DNA from: CAVXFL01 sp963761015
GTDB lineage: Bacteria; Pseudomonadota; Alphaproteobacteria; Acetobacterales; Acetobacteraceae
Length of the DNA stretch: 64,000 nt
Reading direction: 5' to 3'
Assembly: GCA_963761015.1 (NCBI GenBank)
Contig: CAVXFL010000009.1
Coordinates: 62,001 to 126,000, forward strand
The notes beneath the pieces were generated by a model. That model did not search any database and was not told the origin of the DNA. It was given only the letters and a program-made list of their open reading frames with translations. Shown here piece after piece: positions 29,539 through 38,261 of this stretch (position 1 is the first letter of the stretch; the number at the start of each line of letters is the position of its first letter). The translations under genes were made by a program, and so were the position numbers.

Positions 29539-30204
29539 GTGAGCATCGGCGCGGGACACGGGCGCGAGACCTATCACCACGGCAATCTGCGCGAGGCACT
29601 GGTCGGCGCGGCGCGGTCGCTGATCGCCGAGCGCGGGCCGGCGGGATTCAGCTTCGCCGAGATCGCCCGCGCCGCCGGGGTCAGCCCGGCCGCGCCGTAC
29701 CGGCATTTCCGCGACCGCAACGCATTGCTCGCCGAGGTGGCGCGGCGCGGCTTCGAGCTGTTCACCGCCGATCTCGCCCGCGCCTGGAACAACGGCCGCC
29801 CCGATCCGCTGCGCGCGCTGGAGGCCTGCGGCAAGGCCTATTTGGCCTTCGCCCGCCGCGAACCGGCCTATTATGCCGCAATGTTCGAGACCGGTTTTGC
29901 CCTGGAGAGCGACCGCCAACTCGCCGACGCAGGCGCCCGCGCCTTCGCTATTCTCTGGCAGGCGGCCGAGGCGCTGTGCGCCCGCATGCCGCGACCGGAT
30001 CGGCCGCCCCCGCGCATGGTCGCGCTGCACATCTGGGCGATGTCCCACGGCATCGCGTCGCTGTTCGTACGCCCGGTCGAGGGGGCTGGGCGTCGGCTGC
30101 CGATGAGCCCGGAGGAACTGCTGGAGGCCGGCGTGCTGATCTACCTGCAGGCGCTCGGCATCGGCCCGGACACCAATCCGGGAGGATTTCGGCCCTCCGC
30201 TTGA
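29539..30204 (+). CDS. TetR/AcrR family transcriptional regulator
   Basis: 221 residues. N-terminal helix-turn-helix (HHGNLREALVGAARSLIAERG, then FSFAEIARAAGVSPAAPYRHFRDRNALLAEVA) of the WHG subgroup, with a ligand domain ending in HIWAMSHGIASLF. GTG start with AAGG upstream. A 21-bp perfect palindrome lies 24 bp after its stop and just before the DUF2852 gene, so the regulator probably represses that gene and possibly itself. Confidence 0.9.
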   Translation: MSIGAGHGRETYHHGNLREALVGAARSLIAERGPAGFSFAEIARAAGVSPAAPYRHFRDRNALLAEVARRGFELFTADLARAWNNGRPDPLRALEACGKAYLAFARREPAYYAAMFETGFALESDRQLADAGARAFAILWQAAEALCARMPRPDRPPPRMVALHIWAMSHGIASLFVRPVEGAGRRLPMSPEELLEAGVLIYLQALGIGPDTNPGGFRPSA

Positions 30205-30227
30205 AATCGATCCGAGGTCATGCCATC

Positions 30228-30248
30228 AATGTAAATGTGATTTACATT
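30228..30248. promoter_or_regulatory. TetR-type operator
   Basis: Perfect inverted repeat AATGTAAAT-GTG-ATTTACATT, with 9-bp arms and a 3-bp centre, between the TetR gene and DUF2852. It ends 16 bp before the GTG of DUF2852, overlapping the expected promoter-proximal region. Size and symmetry fit a TetR dimer site. Confidence 0.75.
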
Positions 30249-30264
30249 CACAGGAGGCCTTCCC

Positions 30265-30669
30265 GTGGATCTCGCGGCGAAACTGGACAGTTTTGGTAAG
30301 CCGGCCTGGATCGTGCTGACGATCCTGACTTTCTGGCTCTGGTGGCCGCTCGGTCTCGCGGCCCTCGCTTTCCTGATAGGGAGTGGACGCATGTCATGCT
30401 GGAGCAAGGGCGGTCCCGGCCGCTGGTACGGTCCGGAGGGCGCGCGCCGCTCGGGCTGCGGCGGGTGGGGACGTCGCTCGGCCTCGGCTCCGGGCAGCGG
30501 CAACAGCGCCTTCGACGAGTACCGCTCCGAGACGCTGCGCCGGCTGGAGGAGGAGCAGCGCGAATTCGCCGCGTATCTGGAGCGCCTCCGCAAGGCCCGC
30601 GACAAGGCCGAATTCGACCAGTTCATGGCCGAGCGCAACCGCGGTGGCCAGGTGCCCGAAGCCATCTGA
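30265..30669 (+). CDS. DUF2852 family membrane protein
   Basis: 134 residues. One membrane helix (PAWIVLTILTFWLWWPLGLAALAFLIGSG), then a Gly/Arg/Ser-rich linker and a charged helix with FDEYRSETLRRLEEEQREFAAYLERLRKARDKAEFDQFM, the conserved DUF2852 end. Function unknown. GTG start after AGGAGG. Directly downstream of the TetR operator. Confidence 0.85.
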   Translation: MDLAAKLDSFGKPAWIVLTILTFWLWWPLGLAALAFLIGSGRMSCWSKGGPGRWYGPEGARRSGCGGWGRRSASAPGSGNSAFDEYRSETLRRLEEEQREFAAYLERLRKARDKAEFDQFMAERNRGGQVPEAI

Positions 30670-30694
30670 GCCGCGCCACTCGTCAAATCGCGAC

Positions 30695-30726
30695 TTCGGC
30701 CCGCTTCCGATGGGAGGCGGGCCGAA
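30695..30726 (+). terminator. hairpin terminator after DUF2852
   Basis: Arms TTCGGCCCGC (30695-30704) and GCGGGCCGAA (30717-30726) around a 12-nt loop, followed by TTGATT. It separates the TetR/DUF2852 unit from nadE. Confidence 0.55.
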
Positions 30727-30762
30727 TTGATTCCGGCGGACCCCGCTCCTAGCTTTGCCGCC

Positions 30763-32430
30763 ATGTCGGACGTGCTGAAGCTGGCGCTCGCCCAGATCAA
30801 CCCGCATGAAGGCCAGATCCGGGCGAACACCGCGCGCATCCGCGCCGCGCGAGCGGATGGCGCGCGGCTCGGCGCCGATCTGGTGGTGACGCCGGAGTTT
30901 TCCATCGCCGGCTACCCGCCCGAGGATCTGGTCCGCAAGCCCTCGTTCGTGGCCGCCTGCGAGGCCGCCATCGCCGAACTGGCCGCCGAGACCGCCGACG
31001 GCGGCCCCGGCCTGGTGGTCGGCGGCCCCTGGCGCGACGGAGGCAAGATCTATAACGCCGCCCACCTGCTCGACGGCGGAAAGATCGTCGCGCGGCGGGC
31101 CAAGCACGAGTTGCCGAATTACGGCGTGTTCGACGACAAGCGCGTGTTCGACCCCGGCCCGGCGCCCGGCCCGGTGGCGTTTCGCGGCTTCCGGCTCGGC
31201 TTGATGATCTGCGAGGACTGGTGGCTGCCGTCGGTCTCGGAAACACTAGCCGAGAGCGGCGCGGAAATGCTGCTCTCGATCAACGGCTCGCCTTACGAGG
31301 ACGGCAAGACCGGCACGCGGCTCTCGCTCGCGGTGGCGCGCGTGGTGGAGACCGGGCTGCCGTTCGTGTTCTGCGCCCAGGTCTGCGGCCAGGACGAACT
31401 GGTGTTCGACGGCGCGAGCTTCGTGCTGAACCCCGACCGCAGCCTCGCGGTCGTGCTGCCTTCCTTCGAGGAAGCGATCACGCTCACCGAATGGCGGCGC
31501 GACGGCGAGGGCCAGTTGGTTTGCGCGCCGCAACCGCTGCCGCCCGAGCCGCAGCATCTGGAATCGATCTATCGCTGCCTGATGCTCGGGCTCGGCGACT
31601 ACGTGCGGAAGAACGGCTTTCCCGGCGTCATCCTCGGCCTCTCCGGCGGCATCGACAGCGCGCTCTCCGCGGCGATCGCGGTCGATACGCTGGGCGCCGA
31701 GCGGGTGCGCGTGCTGATGATGCCGAGCCCCTATACCAGCCGGGAAAGCCTGGAGGACGCGGCCGAGTGCGCGCGCCTGCTCGGCATCCGCTACGACGTG
31801 GTCTCGATCGGCCCCGCCATGCAGGCGTTCGGCGAGGTGCTGGCGCCCTTGTTCGCGGGCACCCAGGCCGACATCACCGAGGAAAACATCCAGTCGCGCT
31901 CGCGCGGGCTGATCCTGATGGCGCTGTCCAACAAGTTCGGCCACATGCTGCTCTCGACCGGCAACAAGAGCGAGATGTCGGTGGGCTATGCCACGCTATA
32001 CGGCGACATGGCCGGCGGCTTCGCCGTGCTGAAGGACGTCTACAAGACCGCCGTTTTCGAGCTGTCGCGCTGGCGCAATTCGCACCGTCCACCGCATGCG
32101 CTCGGCCCCGCCGGGGCGGTCATGCCGGAGCGGGTCATCACCAAGCCGCCGTCGGCCGAGTTGAAGCCGGACCAGACCGACCAGGACACCCTGCCGCCCT
32201 ACGAGACGCTCGACGCCATCCTGGCGCGGCTGATCGAGGGCGAGCGCTCCGTCGCCGACATCGTGGCGGAGGGGTTCGAGCGCGAGACGGTGCTGCGGGT
32301 CTGGCGGATGCTCGATCGCGCCGAATACAAGCGCCGCCAGGCGCCGCCGGGGGTGAAGATCACCGCCCGCGCGTTCGGGCGGGACCGCCGCTATCCGATC
32401 ACCAACGGCTACACGGGGCTGGTGTTTTGA
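30763..32430 (+). CDS. nadE: NAD+ synthase, glutamine-hydrolysing
   Basis: 555 residues. N-terminal nitrilase-type glutaminase with Glu45 (TPEFSIAGYPPEDL), the Lys in KHELPNYGVFDDKR and the Cys nucleophile in MICEDWW; C-terminal synthetase with the ATP loop LGLSGGIDSALSAAIAVD, STGNKSEMSVGYATLYGD and KPPSAELKPDQTDQDTLPPY. Makes NAD from nicotinate adenine dinucleotide in the cytoplasm. Intact. Start ATG 30763 preferred over an ATG 12 codons upstream. Its stop overlaps the TTG start of the next gene. Confidence 0.95.
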   Translation: MSDVLKLALAQINPHEGQIRANTARIRAARADGARLGADLVVTPEFSIAGYPPEDLVRKPSFVAACEAAIAELAAETADGGPGLVVGGPWRDGGKIYNAAHLLDGGKIVARRAKHELPNYGVFDDKRVFDPGPAPGPVAFRGFRLGLMICEDWWLPSVSETLAESGAEMLLSINGSPYEDGKTGTRLSLAVARVVETGLPFVFCAQVCGQDELVFDGASFVLNPDRSLAVVLPSFEEAITLTEWRRDGEGQLVCAPQPLPPEPQHLESIYRCLMLGLGDYVRKNGFPGVILGLSGGIDSALSAAIAVDTLGAERVRVLMMPSPYTSRESLEDAAECARLLGIRYDVVSIGPAMQAFGEVLAPLFAGTQADITEENIQSRSRGLILMALSNKFGHMLLSTGNKSEMSVGYATLYGDMAGGFAVLKDVYKTAVFELSRWRNSHRPPHALGPAGAVMPERVITKPPSAELKPDQTDQDTLPPYETLDAILARLIEGERSVADIVAEGFERETVLRVWRMLDRAEYKRRQAPPGVKITARAFGRDRRYPITNGYTGLVF

Positions 32431-32795
32431 GCGACCTGTTCGCGCCCGTGGGCGGCTGGCGCGTCCGTATCCGCGACCATTCCGCCGACACCGAGGACAA
32501 CACCGTCGAGGAGGTCGGCGGGTTTCCCACGCTCATGCAGGCGAACGCCTTCGCCCGTCGCTACGTGCGGGACTCGATCGAGCGCTGCCGCGCCGCCGGG
32601 GCGACCGCGCGCGACGTGCTCGACGCCTGGTTCACCTTTGGCGAGGACGCCGAGGTGCCGGAATCCGGCGAGGCCGGCTGGCGCAGCGCCAACGAACTCG
32701 GCGATTTCGCCGATCACCCCGCCGGCGAGGAGGAACGGGACTGGCGCGCCCTCGATCCGCGACGCACCGAGGCCGGCGAGGACGGGGACGAGTAG
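32427..32795 (+). CDS. hypothetical protein coupled to nadE
   Basis: 122 residues, strongly acidic, starting at the TTG (32427-32429) that overlaps the nadE TGA. Begins LSDLFAPVGGWRVRIRDHSAD and has EEVGGFPTLMQANAFARRYVRDSIERCR, a compact alpha/beta pattern. No family recognised. The tight coupling makes co-expression with nadE very likely. It has no signal peptide or membrane segment. Confidence 0.7.
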   Translation: MSDLFAPVGGWRVRIRDHSADTEDNTVEEVGGFPTLMQANAFARRYVRDSIERCRAAGATARDVLDAWFTFGEDAEVPESGEAGWRSANELGDFADHPAGEEERDWRALDPRRTEAGEDGDE

Positions 32796-32825
32796 CCGGC
32801 CGCGTTCAGACTTCGCGCGTGAGGC

Positions 32826-33557
32826 TCACCGCATCGCGGGATCCGCCGGTCCGGTATTCGCGAGCACCTGGGCCCGCGAGCCGTACTGCCGGATCAGGCT
32901 CTGCCGCGACATCCACATTTCGTCGCGTCCGCGCACGAACTCCTGCCGCCCCAGCGCCGCCGGATTGAACGCCCGGGTCAGCAGCCACACGATGCAGTCG
33001 TCGGTGAACGCCCGCAGCGCGCGCAGCCGCGAACCGTCCGGCGGCGTCATCACGTCGAAGCCGAACCGGCGGATCACCCGCCGCGCCTGATACATACGCC
33101 AGAATCCGAACAGCGCGGTATCCGCCTGCAGCGCGCGCACCTGGCCCCAGTCCGGGTCGCTCTCGAGCTGCTCGGCCAAGGCCCCGAGCGACTGCGACAC
33201 CCGCCGCCGCATCACCGACGCCCAGCCGAGGCTCGGCCGCCCCCTGGCGAAGCGCAGCACGTGCTCGTTCCAGAAATGCAGCACCAGTATCGGATCGCCC
33301 GCCCGGATACGGGTTCCGTCCGCGAGACGCACGTCGCGATGGGCCTGGCTCCGCGCCACGCGGATCAGGCATTCGGGATCGTGGGTGAATTCCGAAACGC
33401 CGTAGCAGGCGCGCAGCATGGCGTCGAAGCCGCCGACCGCCCGACGCAACAGGCGATCGCGCAGACCGTCGCGCCACTCGACCAGCGCGGCCGGGGGCGC
33501 AATCCAGCCATGCCGGTCCGCGCGGTCCGGGACCTCGGTTTGGGAATGATCCAGCAT
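32826..33557 (-). CDS. YkoP-like domain protein
   Basis: 243 residues. The central part, ADGTRIRAGDPILVLHFWNEHVLRFARG, resembles the YkoP domain seen in some polysaccharide-deacetylase proteins and lipid-related proteins of this group. The rest is helical and Arg-rich, without membrane segments. ATG 33557 chosen; the upstream extension is Arg-rich low complexity. Convergent with the gene after nadE and divergent from the class II aldolase. The assignment is by pattern memory only. Confidence 0.55.
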   Translation of the reverse strand: MLDHSQTEVPDRADRHGWIAPPAALVEWRDGLRDRLLRRAVGGFDAMLRACYGVSEFTHDPECLIRVARSQAHRDVRLADGTRIRAGDPILVLHFWNEHVLRFARGRPSLGWASVMRRRVSQSLGALAEQLESDPDWGQVRALQADTALFGFWRMYQARRVIRRFGFDVMTPPDGSRLRALRAFTDDCIVWLLTRAFNPAALGRQEFVRGRDEMWMSRQSLIRQYGSRAQVLANTGPADPAMR

Positions 33558-33807
33558 GATCCTCGCCCCAGACCCGCAGTCCTGCCGGCGCCATCGTTCG
33601 CCGGAGTGTTGACGCGCCAGAGTAGCTGGTGCCGGGCCTCGCCCACTCAAAGTGATGGGCGAAGCGCGAGTTCGCCGCGCTCGCCCAGCGAGCAAGGCCG
33701 CGGGCCGGTCCCGCCGTGGCCGGCAGCCGGGCCGCGCGGCGAGCGGCGTCGCGGCTGACCGCCGCCGCGATCGGGTCTAAGCTGCCAGCGAGAGAGGAGA
33801 CGGGCCC

Positions 33808-34605
33808 ATGGACACCGGTTTCGTTCAGAACGACGGCTTGCGCGACGTCCGTTCCCGCGTTTCGGAGGCGGAGTGGCAGGCGCGGCTCGATGGCGCGGCC
33901 TGCTACCGGCTGGTCGCGCTCTTCGGCATGAGCGACCTGATCTACAATCACATCACCGTGCGCGTGCCGGGCAGCGCGGACTCCGGCGGCGAGCGGCTGC
34001 TGATCAACCCGTACGGTTGGATGTACGAGGAGATCACCGCCTCCAGCCTGATCACCATCGACCCCGACGGCAACGAGGTGCTGAACCCGCACCCCGGTCT
34101 CGGCATCAACCGGGCCGGCTATGTGATCCACAGCGCGGTGCATGCCGCGCGGCCGGACGTGGGCTGCGTCATCCATACGCACACCCGCGCCGGGATGGCC
34201 GTGTCGGCCATGCAATGCGGGCTGCTGCCCCTGACCCAGACCGCGACGCGGTGCATGCCGATCGCCTACCACGACTACGAAGGCCCAGCGATCGACCTGG
34301 ACGAGCGCGCGCGGCTGGTGGCCGATCTCGGCTCGGCCGCGTGCATGGTGCTGCGCAACCACGGCCTGCTGACCGCGGCACCGACCGCCGCCGAGGCGTT
34401 CAACGCCATGTATGCGCTGGAGATGGCCTGTCGCGCGCAGGTGGACGCGATGGCGGCCCGCACCGAGCTGACCTTTCCCACGGAAGCGGTGATCGACCGC
34501 TCGGTGCATCTGTATCAGCCGCAAACCCGCCGGCCCTACGGCCTGCTGGAATGGCCGGCGATGCTGCGCTTCCTGGACCGCCGCGATCCGAGTTGGCGCA
34601 CCTAG
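33808..34605 (+). CDS. class II aldolase/adducin family protein
   Basis: 265 residues. Zinc ligands of the FucA/AraD/adducin fold are visible: YNHITVRVPG, CVIHTHTRAGMAV (HxH), and LRNHGLLTAAPT with the third His. Members include sugar-phosphate aldolases, epimerases and decarboxylases; the substrate cannot be told here. Preceded by GAGAGGAGACGGGCCC. A Uma2 gene starts 18 bp downstream. Confidence 0.88.
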   Translation: MDTGFVQNDGLRDVRSRVSEAEWQARLDGAACYRLVALFGMSDLIYNHITVRVPGSADSGGERLLINPYGWMYEEITASSLITIDPDGNEVLNPHPGLGINRAGYVIHSAVHAARPDVGCVIHTHTRAGMAVSAMQCGLLPLTQTATRCMPIAYHDYEGPAIDLDERARLVADLGSAACMVLRNHGLLTAAPTAAEAFNAMYALEMACRAQVDAMAARTELTFPTEAVIDRSVHLYQPQTRRPYGLLEWPAMLRFLDRRDPSWRT

Positions 34606-34623
34606 CCTCTCAGGGATTTCGGC

Positions 34624-35211
34624 ATGAACAGTGCGCTCACAAAACCAATGACGCTGGCACAGTTCCTCGCCTGGGAGGCGCGGCAGGAGTTCAAATACGA
34701 GTTCGACGGATTCCAACCTTTCGCAATGACCGGCGGCACGGCGGCCCATTCCGGCATACAGCGAAACCTCGCCGTTGCGGTCGGGGGCCGCTTGCGCGGC
34801 AAACCATGCCAGTTCTATGGCAGTGACTTGAAAATCGAGGTCGCCGGCAGAATTCGCTATCCCGATGGGTTCGTCGTCTGCTCGCCCGTGCCGCGCGGGG
34901 CGACGGTGGTTCGCGAGCCCGTCGTGATCTTCGAGGTGCTTAGCGAAAGCACCGCGAGGACGGATATTGTCAGCAAGAACCAGGAATACGCCGCCACGGC
35001 TTCGGTCCGCCGCTACGTCCTGCTGGCGCAGGACGAGATCGGCGGCACAATGTTCGAGCGCGCGGGCGACGACTGGATCGGCCATCTGCTGCAGCCGGAC
35101 AGCGTGCTGCGCATGCCCGAAATCGGCGTCGAGGTGCCGATCGCGGAACTCTACGAGGACATCGCGTTGATCGGCGCGTCGGCCGAGACGTCGGCCGAGC
35201 CGATCGCCTGA
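34624..35211 (+). CDS. Uma2 family endonuclease-fold protein
   Basis: 195 residues with the PD-(D/E)xK-like Uma2 (DUF820) fold: MTLAQFLAWEARQEFKYEFDGFQPFAMTGGT at the start, the YPDGFVVCSPV Asp, then VIFEVLSESTARTD...KNQEYAATASVRRYVLLAQ with the Glu and Lys of the core. Often found as mobile, multicopy genes of unknown role. Directly followed by a palindromic repeat element. Confidence 0.88.
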   Translation: MNSALTKPMTLAQFLAWEARQEFKYEFDGFQPFAMTGGTAAHSGIQRNLAVAVGGRLRGKPCQFYGSDLKIEVAGRIRYPDGFVVCSPVPRGATVVREPVVIFEVLSESTARTDIVSKNQEYAATASVRRYVLLAQDEIGGTMFERAGDDWIGHLLQPDSVLRMPEIGVEVPIAELYEDIALIGASAETSAEPIA

Positions 35212-35238
35212 ACAGCAAACGTCGTTTGCAGCCTGGTT

Positions 35239-35306
35239 GTCATGGCCGGATCTGATCCGGCCATCTCGGGGCGCACCGGATCGCCGGGTCAAGGCCCGGC
35301 GATGAC
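35239..35306. repeat. double-hairpin dispersed repeat (GTCAT...ATGAC ends)
   Basis: Two hairpins, GGCCGGATC-T-GATCCGGCC (35244-35262) and TCGCCGGG/CCCGGCGA (35281-35302), enclosed by GTCAT and ATGAC ends. This is a common REP-like palindromic unit in alphaproteobacteria. It lies between Uma2 and the copper operon; no gene is seen in 35212-35435. Confidence 0.65.
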
Positions 35307-35435
35307 GGAATGGTCGACCAGTTGCCGCTGATCGCGTTCCGGCCCGGATTGGCTCGGGACGAAGCGACCGCCCGACATACAACGGCAGCGTAACCCGTTG
35401 CTCCCTGACCGCTCCACGGCCTAGATTCAGCTCCG

Positions 35436-35837
35436 ATGCAGAGCGCGGCGCACAGAGCATTGGGGGTGCGGTGCCACCGGTTGGGCACCGGACTGGCCGT
35501 GCTGGCGGTGTTTGGCCAACTGATGCTCGGCACGGTTGTTCCGAGGCAAGCGGTGCCGAGCATCGCCGCCCTGTTCCCCTGGACCAATGCCATCTGCCAC
35601 GGCACCGGCTCGACGAGTTCCGCGCCCGTCAAGCATCACCGCTCGCTGCCCGGCTGGGTCGTTTGTCCATTCTGCCTCGCGCTGTCCGTCCCCTTGCCCA
35701 CTCCGTCGGAACCGGCCGTGGCCTGGAGGCCGGCCGTTGTTTTGGTTCCCTGGCGGACGCTCCTCCCGCCGGCGCGTGCCCCGCCCGTCCGCCCGCCGCG
35801 TTCCGTCCAGCCCCGAGGTCCTCCCGCCCTGATCTGA
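35436..35837 (+). CDS. DUF2946 family protein
   Basis: 133 residues. One N-terminal hydrophobic segment (TGLAVLAVFGQLMLGTVVP), a central WVVCPFCLAL metal-binding-looking motif, and the family C-terminal RAPPVRPPRSVQPRGPP. DUF2946 proteins usually sit in copper or cobalt transport loci. Here the gene leads a run with an outer-membrane protein, copC and copD. Confidence 0.75.
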   Translation: MQSAAHRALGVRCHRLGTGLAVLAVFGQLMLGTVVPRQAVPSIAALFPWTNAICHGTGSTSSAPVKHHRSLPGWVVCPFCLALSVPLPTPSEPAVAWRPAVVLVPWRTLLPPARAPPVRPPRSVQPRGPPALI

Positions 35838-35901
35838 GCCCGTGCCCGCGATGCCGGCCGGAAACAGCTGGCCGTTACGACTCGGATCAGGGAGATCATC
35901 C

Positions 35902-36852
35902 GTGACTCGCTTCCATCTTGCGATGTGGCTGGCCTGCGCCGGCGCGCTCGCCCCATCTGCCGCGTTTGCCCACGTTATCGTCGGCAACCGCCTCTTTCCG
36001 GTGACGCAGACCTTCGACGATCCCGGCGTGGCCGACGAGGCCTCGATTCCGGCTTTCACCTATCAACGCAGCGGCAGCGAGGGGGGAGCCGGGCCGACCC
36101 ACGAATACGATTTGGATTTCGAATACAGCAAGACGATCACCGTCAACACGGCGCTGATCGCCGATTACGGCTGGAGCGTCTTCCATACCCAGGGCGTCAA
36201 GACGCATACCGGATTCGGAAACCTGTTCCTCACCGGGAAGTGGCAGGCCTACACCGACCCCGCCCATGAATTCGTCGTCAGCCTTGGGCTGACCCGGGAA
36301 TTCGGTGGCACCGGGACCGAGCACACGGGGGCCGATGTCTATGGCTCGACCGCGCCGGCGATCTATGCCGGCAAGGGGTTCGGCGATCTGCCGATCGGCC
36401 TTCTGCGCCCGCTGGCGATCACCGGCGAGCTCAGCTACGCGATCGCCGACAAGGGCCTGAAAGCGACTCCGGTCACCGATCCGGACACCGGCGTCACCGC
36501 GTTGGCGTTCAATAACGGCAATGCGAACCAGTGGGCGGGCGGGTTCTCGATCCAGTACAGCATTCCGTACCTGCAGCAGCACGTGAAGGATGTCGGACTT
36601 CGCGGCGTTCTCGGGCGGCTTATCCCGCTGGTCGAGATCACCTGGACTTCGCCGGCCAGCCGGCCGAGCTTGCAACCGACGACCTGGACCATCGCGCCCG
36701 GCGTCATTTACATGGCGGATTCCTATCAGATCGGGGTCGAGGCGCTGATCCCCGCCAACAAGGCGGCCGGCACCAATGTCGGGGTGGTCGCGTTGTTCCA
36801 CGTGTTCCTCGACGACCTGCTGCCCAACAGCCTCGGCAGGCCAATCTTCTGA
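35902..36852 (+). CDS. putative outer-membrane protein of the copper operon
   Basis: 316 residues. Signal peptide (MWLACAGALAPSAAFA), then a His-starting mature end (HVIVGNRLFPVT) and alternating beta strands with aromatic girdles (EYDLDFEYSKTITVNTALIADYGW, NLFLTGKWQAYTDPAHEFVVSLG), ending FHVFLDDLLPNSLGRPIF. It reads like a beta-barrel of the phenol-degradation MetA-like type. GTG start after GGGAG. Its place between DUF2946 and copC suggests a role in copper handling. No close family named. Confidence 0.65.
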   Translation: MTRFHLAMWLACAGALAPSAAFAHVIVGNRLFPVTQTFDDPGVADEASIPAFTYQRSGSEGGAGPTHEYDLDFEYSKTITVNTALIADYGWSVFHTQGVKTHTGFGNLFLTGKWQAYTDPAHEFVVSLGLTREFGGTGTEHTGADVYGSTAPAIYAGKGFGDLPIGLLRPLAITGELSYAIADKGLKATPVTDPDTGVTALAFNNGNANQWAGGFSIQYSIPYLQQHVKDVGLRGVLGRLIPLVEITWTSPASRPSLQPTTWTIAPGVIYMADSYQIGVEALIPANKAAGTNVGVVALFHVFLDDLLPNSLGRPIF

Positions 36853-36863
36853 GGAGAAATCCC

Positions 36864-37221
36864 GTGCACAAGCTTGTTATTTTGACCGCGATGCTGGCCG
36901 GGCTGGCAGTTCAGGCAAACGCCCACGCTTTTCTGCAAACCGCCGTTCCCCGGGTCGGCAGCACGGCACGCGATGTCTCAGTGCTGCGGCTGACCTTCAC
37001 CGAAGCGTTGGAGCCAGCCTTCTCGCGGGTGACGCTCGAAGATGCGAACGGCGCGCCCGTGGCAGGAGCGAAAACCGAGGTCGATCCGCACAATGCAAAG
37101 GTGTTGATCGGTACGGGTGCCCAGGCCGCTGCCGCCCGGAAAATACCAGGTGAGGTGGCGCGTGGTGTCGGTGGACACGCACCATACCCAGGGCGATTAC
37201 GCCTTCACCGTCGCGCGCTGA
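36864..37221 (+). CDS. copC: copper resistance protein CopC (frameshifted)
   Basis: About 118 residues after correction. Periplasmic copper-binding protein: signal peptide ending ANA, then the N-terminal His of the mature form (HAFLQTAVPRVGST) and TFTEALEPAFSRVTLEDANG. The frame breaks at GGTAC 37110-37114: an extra G after AKVLI; without it the protein reads VRVPRPLPPGKYQVRW and the copper-site segment SVDTHHTQGDYAFTV to the stop at 37221. GTG start after GAGGAGA. As read, the frame instead runs into copD. Confidence 0.82.
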
Positions 37222-37229
37222 ACGCGCCG

Positions 37230-38111
37230 GTGCGCTACGCACTGATCGCCACCGAGTGGGTGCATGTCGCCGCGGCCATGCTGCTGCTCGGCGGCGGCGC
37301 CATGGGCGAGGTGTTCCGCCGTTTCCGCTGTGGCTGGGATGCGCAATGGGCGGCCCGGCTGTTCCGGTTGCTGCGGCCGGCGGCGCTGGTCGCGCTGCTC
37401 AGTGCCGGCGCCTGGCTGCTGCTCGAAGCCGCGAGCATGAGCGGCATCTGGGCCGACGCGGCGCGTCCCGCGGTTATCCGCACCGTTCTGACCGACACGG
37501 CGTTCGGCCATCTCTGGATGGCGCGCCTGGCGATCGCGTTCGCGGTCTGCCTGATCGCCTGGCTTGGCCGGGGCCGGTCGCTGGCGCTCGCGCTGTTCTC
37601 CGCCGCGTTGCTGGCCAGCCTGGCCATGACCGGACACGCGATCATGCATGCCGGCTGGCTTGGCGCGGCGCAACGGCTGAGCCAGGGCGTGCATCTGCTG
37701 GCGGCCGGCTTGTGGCTGGGCGGGCTGCTCCCGCTCGGGTTGCTGCTGGCCGGCGCGGGGACGCGGCGGATGGATCGGGCGCCCGTCATCCGCGCGCTCC
37801 GGCGCTTTTCCGACGTCGCCGTTATCGCGGTGCTGCTGGTGCTCGGCTCCGGCGTGTTCAACACCTGGATGCTTCTCGGCAAGCCGTCGGCGCTGGTAAC
37901 CTCGGCCTACGGCCGGACGTTGCTGGCGAAGCTGGTGCTGGTTGCGGCTCTGATCGCCGTCGCGCTCGCCAACCGGTTTTTGCTGATGCCCGCGATCGCC
38001 GCGCGCGGCGAGGCGGCGGTCGCGCGCCTCGAGCGCAACGTAAAGATGGAGATCCTGCTCGGCGCCGCCATCGTTGCCGCCGCGGTGGTGCTCGGCAACT
38101 TGGCGCCGTAG
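37230..38111 (+). CDS. copD: copper resistance protein CopD
   Basis: 293 residues with about eight membrane helices, starting VRYALIATEWVHVAAAMLLLGGG. Conserved His and Trp in GHAIMHAGW, QGVHLLAAGLWLGGLLPL and FSDVAVIAVLLVLGSGVFNTW fit the CopD/PcoD fold, thought to carry copper across the inner membrane from CopC. GTG start 8 bp after the corrected copC stop. Confidence 0.88.
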   Translation: MRYALIATEWVHVAAAMLLLGGGAMGEVFRRFRCGWDAQWAARLFRLLRPAALVALLSAGAWLLLEAASMSGIWADAARPAVIRTVLTDTAFGHLWMARLAIAFAVCLIAWLGRGRSLALALFSAALLASLAMTGHAIMHAGWLGAAQRLSQGVHLLAAGLWLGGLLPLGLLLAGAGTRRMDRAPVIRALRRFSDVAVIAVLLVLGSGVFNTWMLLGKPSALVTSAYGRTLLAKLVLVAALIAVALANRFLLMPAIAARGEAAVARLERNVKMEILLGAAIVAAAVVLGNLAP

Positions 38112-38211
38112 GGAATGTAGGGCGCGCCTCGCAGGCTTCGGATGGCGGAACGACTATTCGTACGCCGAACGAGCGTAGCGTCGTCCGCCGCAACGTCGTT
38201 CCGTGCCAAGT

Positions 38212-38237
38212 GGCGGATGGCGCTTCGCTTATCCGCC
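38212..38237. repeat. short palindromic repeat
   Basis: GGCGGAT and ATCCGCC arms (38212-38218, 38231-38237) around GGCGCTTCGCTT, between convergent copD and the dehydrogenase. It looks like a dispersed REP-type unit and could act as a terminator. Confidence 0.45.
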
Positions 38238-38261
38238 CAACGATATCGTAACGATCGCGCG

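Noticed and set aside
32806..35460. An 884-codon open frame on the minus strand
   Set aside because: It runs antisense to the class II aldolase and Uma2 genes and shows no family motif. Long antisense frames are expected at this GC.
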